DNA of 64,000 nucleotides. Source: an uncultured Phycisphaeraceae bacterium. Its GTDB lineage: Bacteria > Planctomycetota > Phycisphaerae > Phycisphaerales > UBA1924. The notes under the pieces were generated by a model. That model had not been told where the DNA came from and did no database searches. It saw only the letters and a program-made list of their open reading frames with translations. Made by a program: the position numbers and the translations under genes. Positions 63,504-64,000 of the stretch are shown here, piece after piece. The stretch lies in the NCBI GenBank assembly GCA_937899905.1, contig CALCCF010000079.1:62001-126000 (forward strand), given 5' to 3'. Position 1 is the stretch's first letter, and each line of letters opens with the position of its first letter.

Positions 63504-64000
63504 ATGGCCAAGCTCTTCATTTCACACGCGACCGCGGACGACGCGTTCGTTCGCAAACTCCGCGAGCAAGTGGAGCTGTTTGGGCTCTCCGGCTGGGTGG
63601 ATTCTCGTGAGCTGCGCGGCGGCGACTCGCTGTGGCCGGAGATCAAGGCGGCGATCGAGAAGGCCGACGCGTTCGTGGTCGTCGTCAGCCCCGACTCGCT
63701 GCAATCGCAGTGGGTTGGGCGGGAACTGAAGCATGCGATGAGCGTCCAAGAGAGTCGCGGCCGGGACGCGTACCGCGTCGTACCGCTCTCCATCGATGGC
63801 ACCAGGCTTGGCGTGATGCAAGCGATCTTCGATGACACGCCCGTGTACATCGAGGCCTCAGCGGATCTCGCCGGGGCCGAAGCGGTGCTCGGCGATCTGC
63901 TGGAGGCGATCGGCACGCGGCTGCCCACCGAGAGGTTCGATCTCTCGCGGCCCGACGCCCCGCCGCTCGAAGACCTGGTCCTCGAGCTGTCCGACCTCAA
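63504..64000 (+). CDS. TIR-domain protein, 3' end off the window
   Basis: The visible 165 residues begin with a bacterial TIR domain: KLFISHATADDAFVRKLREQ, GWVDSRELRGGDSLWPEIKA, ADAFVVVVSPDSLQSQWVGRE, and VVPLSIDGT. The Glu in SQWVGREL is at the place of the catalytic Glu of TIR NADases. Such domains either cleave NAD+ in anti-phage defence or act in signalling. After the TIR domain the chain continues with PPLEDLVLELSDL, which reads like the start of another module. A fused effector or sensor domain beyond the edge is likely. AGGAG lies 6 nt before the ATG. Confidence 0.88.
   Translation, partial: MAKLFISHATADDAFVRKLREQVELFGLSGWVDSRELRGGDSLWPEIKAAIEKADAFVVVVSPDSLQSQWVGRELKHAMSVQESRGRDAYRVVPLSIDGTRLGVMQAIFDDTPVYIEASADLAGAEAVLGDLLEAIGTRLPTERFDLSRPDAPPLEDLVLELSDL

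Overview
The window is GC-rich and almost fully coding. It reads as a chromosomal segment of a planctomycete, most likely of the Phycisphaerales. The evidence is a C-terminal double calcium-loop module ending in Asp-Ala-Gly-Cys-Gly (the 'GC-type dockerin' form I associate with Phycisphaerales), enlarged PstC and PstA permeases, and TIR-type signalling proteins. Most genes lie on the minus strand in tight operons, often with 4-nt ATGA or GTGA overlaps. I saw no tRNA, rRNA, CRISPR array or insertion sequence.

Layout, left to right. 1-3460 (minus): nuoJ-nuoK-nuoL of respiratory complex I, with nuoL running off the left edge. 3702-4861 (plus): pgsA and pgpA, consecutive steps of phosphatidylglycerol synthesis. 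4883-9106 (minus): sucA-sucB, the E1 and E2 subunits of 2-oxoglutarate dehydrogenase. 9326-16163 (minus): pstS-pstC-pstA-pstB, high-affinity phosphate uptake, with unusually large PstC and PstA and no phoU in the window. 16329-38859 (minus): a type II secretion (T2SS) operon, gspF-G-H-I-J-K-L-(M/C)-D plus a lipoprotein. No gspE is present here. 38908-40446: a secreted protein with a GC-type dockerin. 40549-43195: a glutathione-peroxidase-like lipoprotein, a tandem PTPS/QueD-type protein and an AraC-type regulator. 43555-47106: carB. 47313-48740: an outer-membrane beta-barrel protein. 48829-59744 (minus): rplK-rplA-rplJ-rplL-rpoB-rpoC. 60033-62659 (plus): an HxlR-type regulator, a membrane protein and a phosphomannomutase/phosphoglucomutase. 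62660-63503: a non-coding stretch. 63504-64000: the start of a TIR-domain protein that runs off the right edge.

The outstanding feature is the secretin of the T2SS operon. One uninterrupted 13.8-kb reading frame encodes about 4,615 residues: a signal peptide, an N0-like domain, about 50 tandem secretin N1/N3-type (NolW-like) repeats by my manual count, and one ordinary C-terminal secretin pore domain. Classical GspD has three such N domains. Simple stacking of 50 rings would give a structure far longer than an ordinary periplasm, so the protein implies either an unusual envelope geometry or a different use of the repeats. Other oddities in the same operon are a pentapeptide-like repeat in GspH, a GspM-like protein with a GspC/PilP-like tail, and 4-nt overlaps at six consecutive gene junctions. 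Coordinates and repeat counts come from reading the sequence by eye. No database searches were possible.
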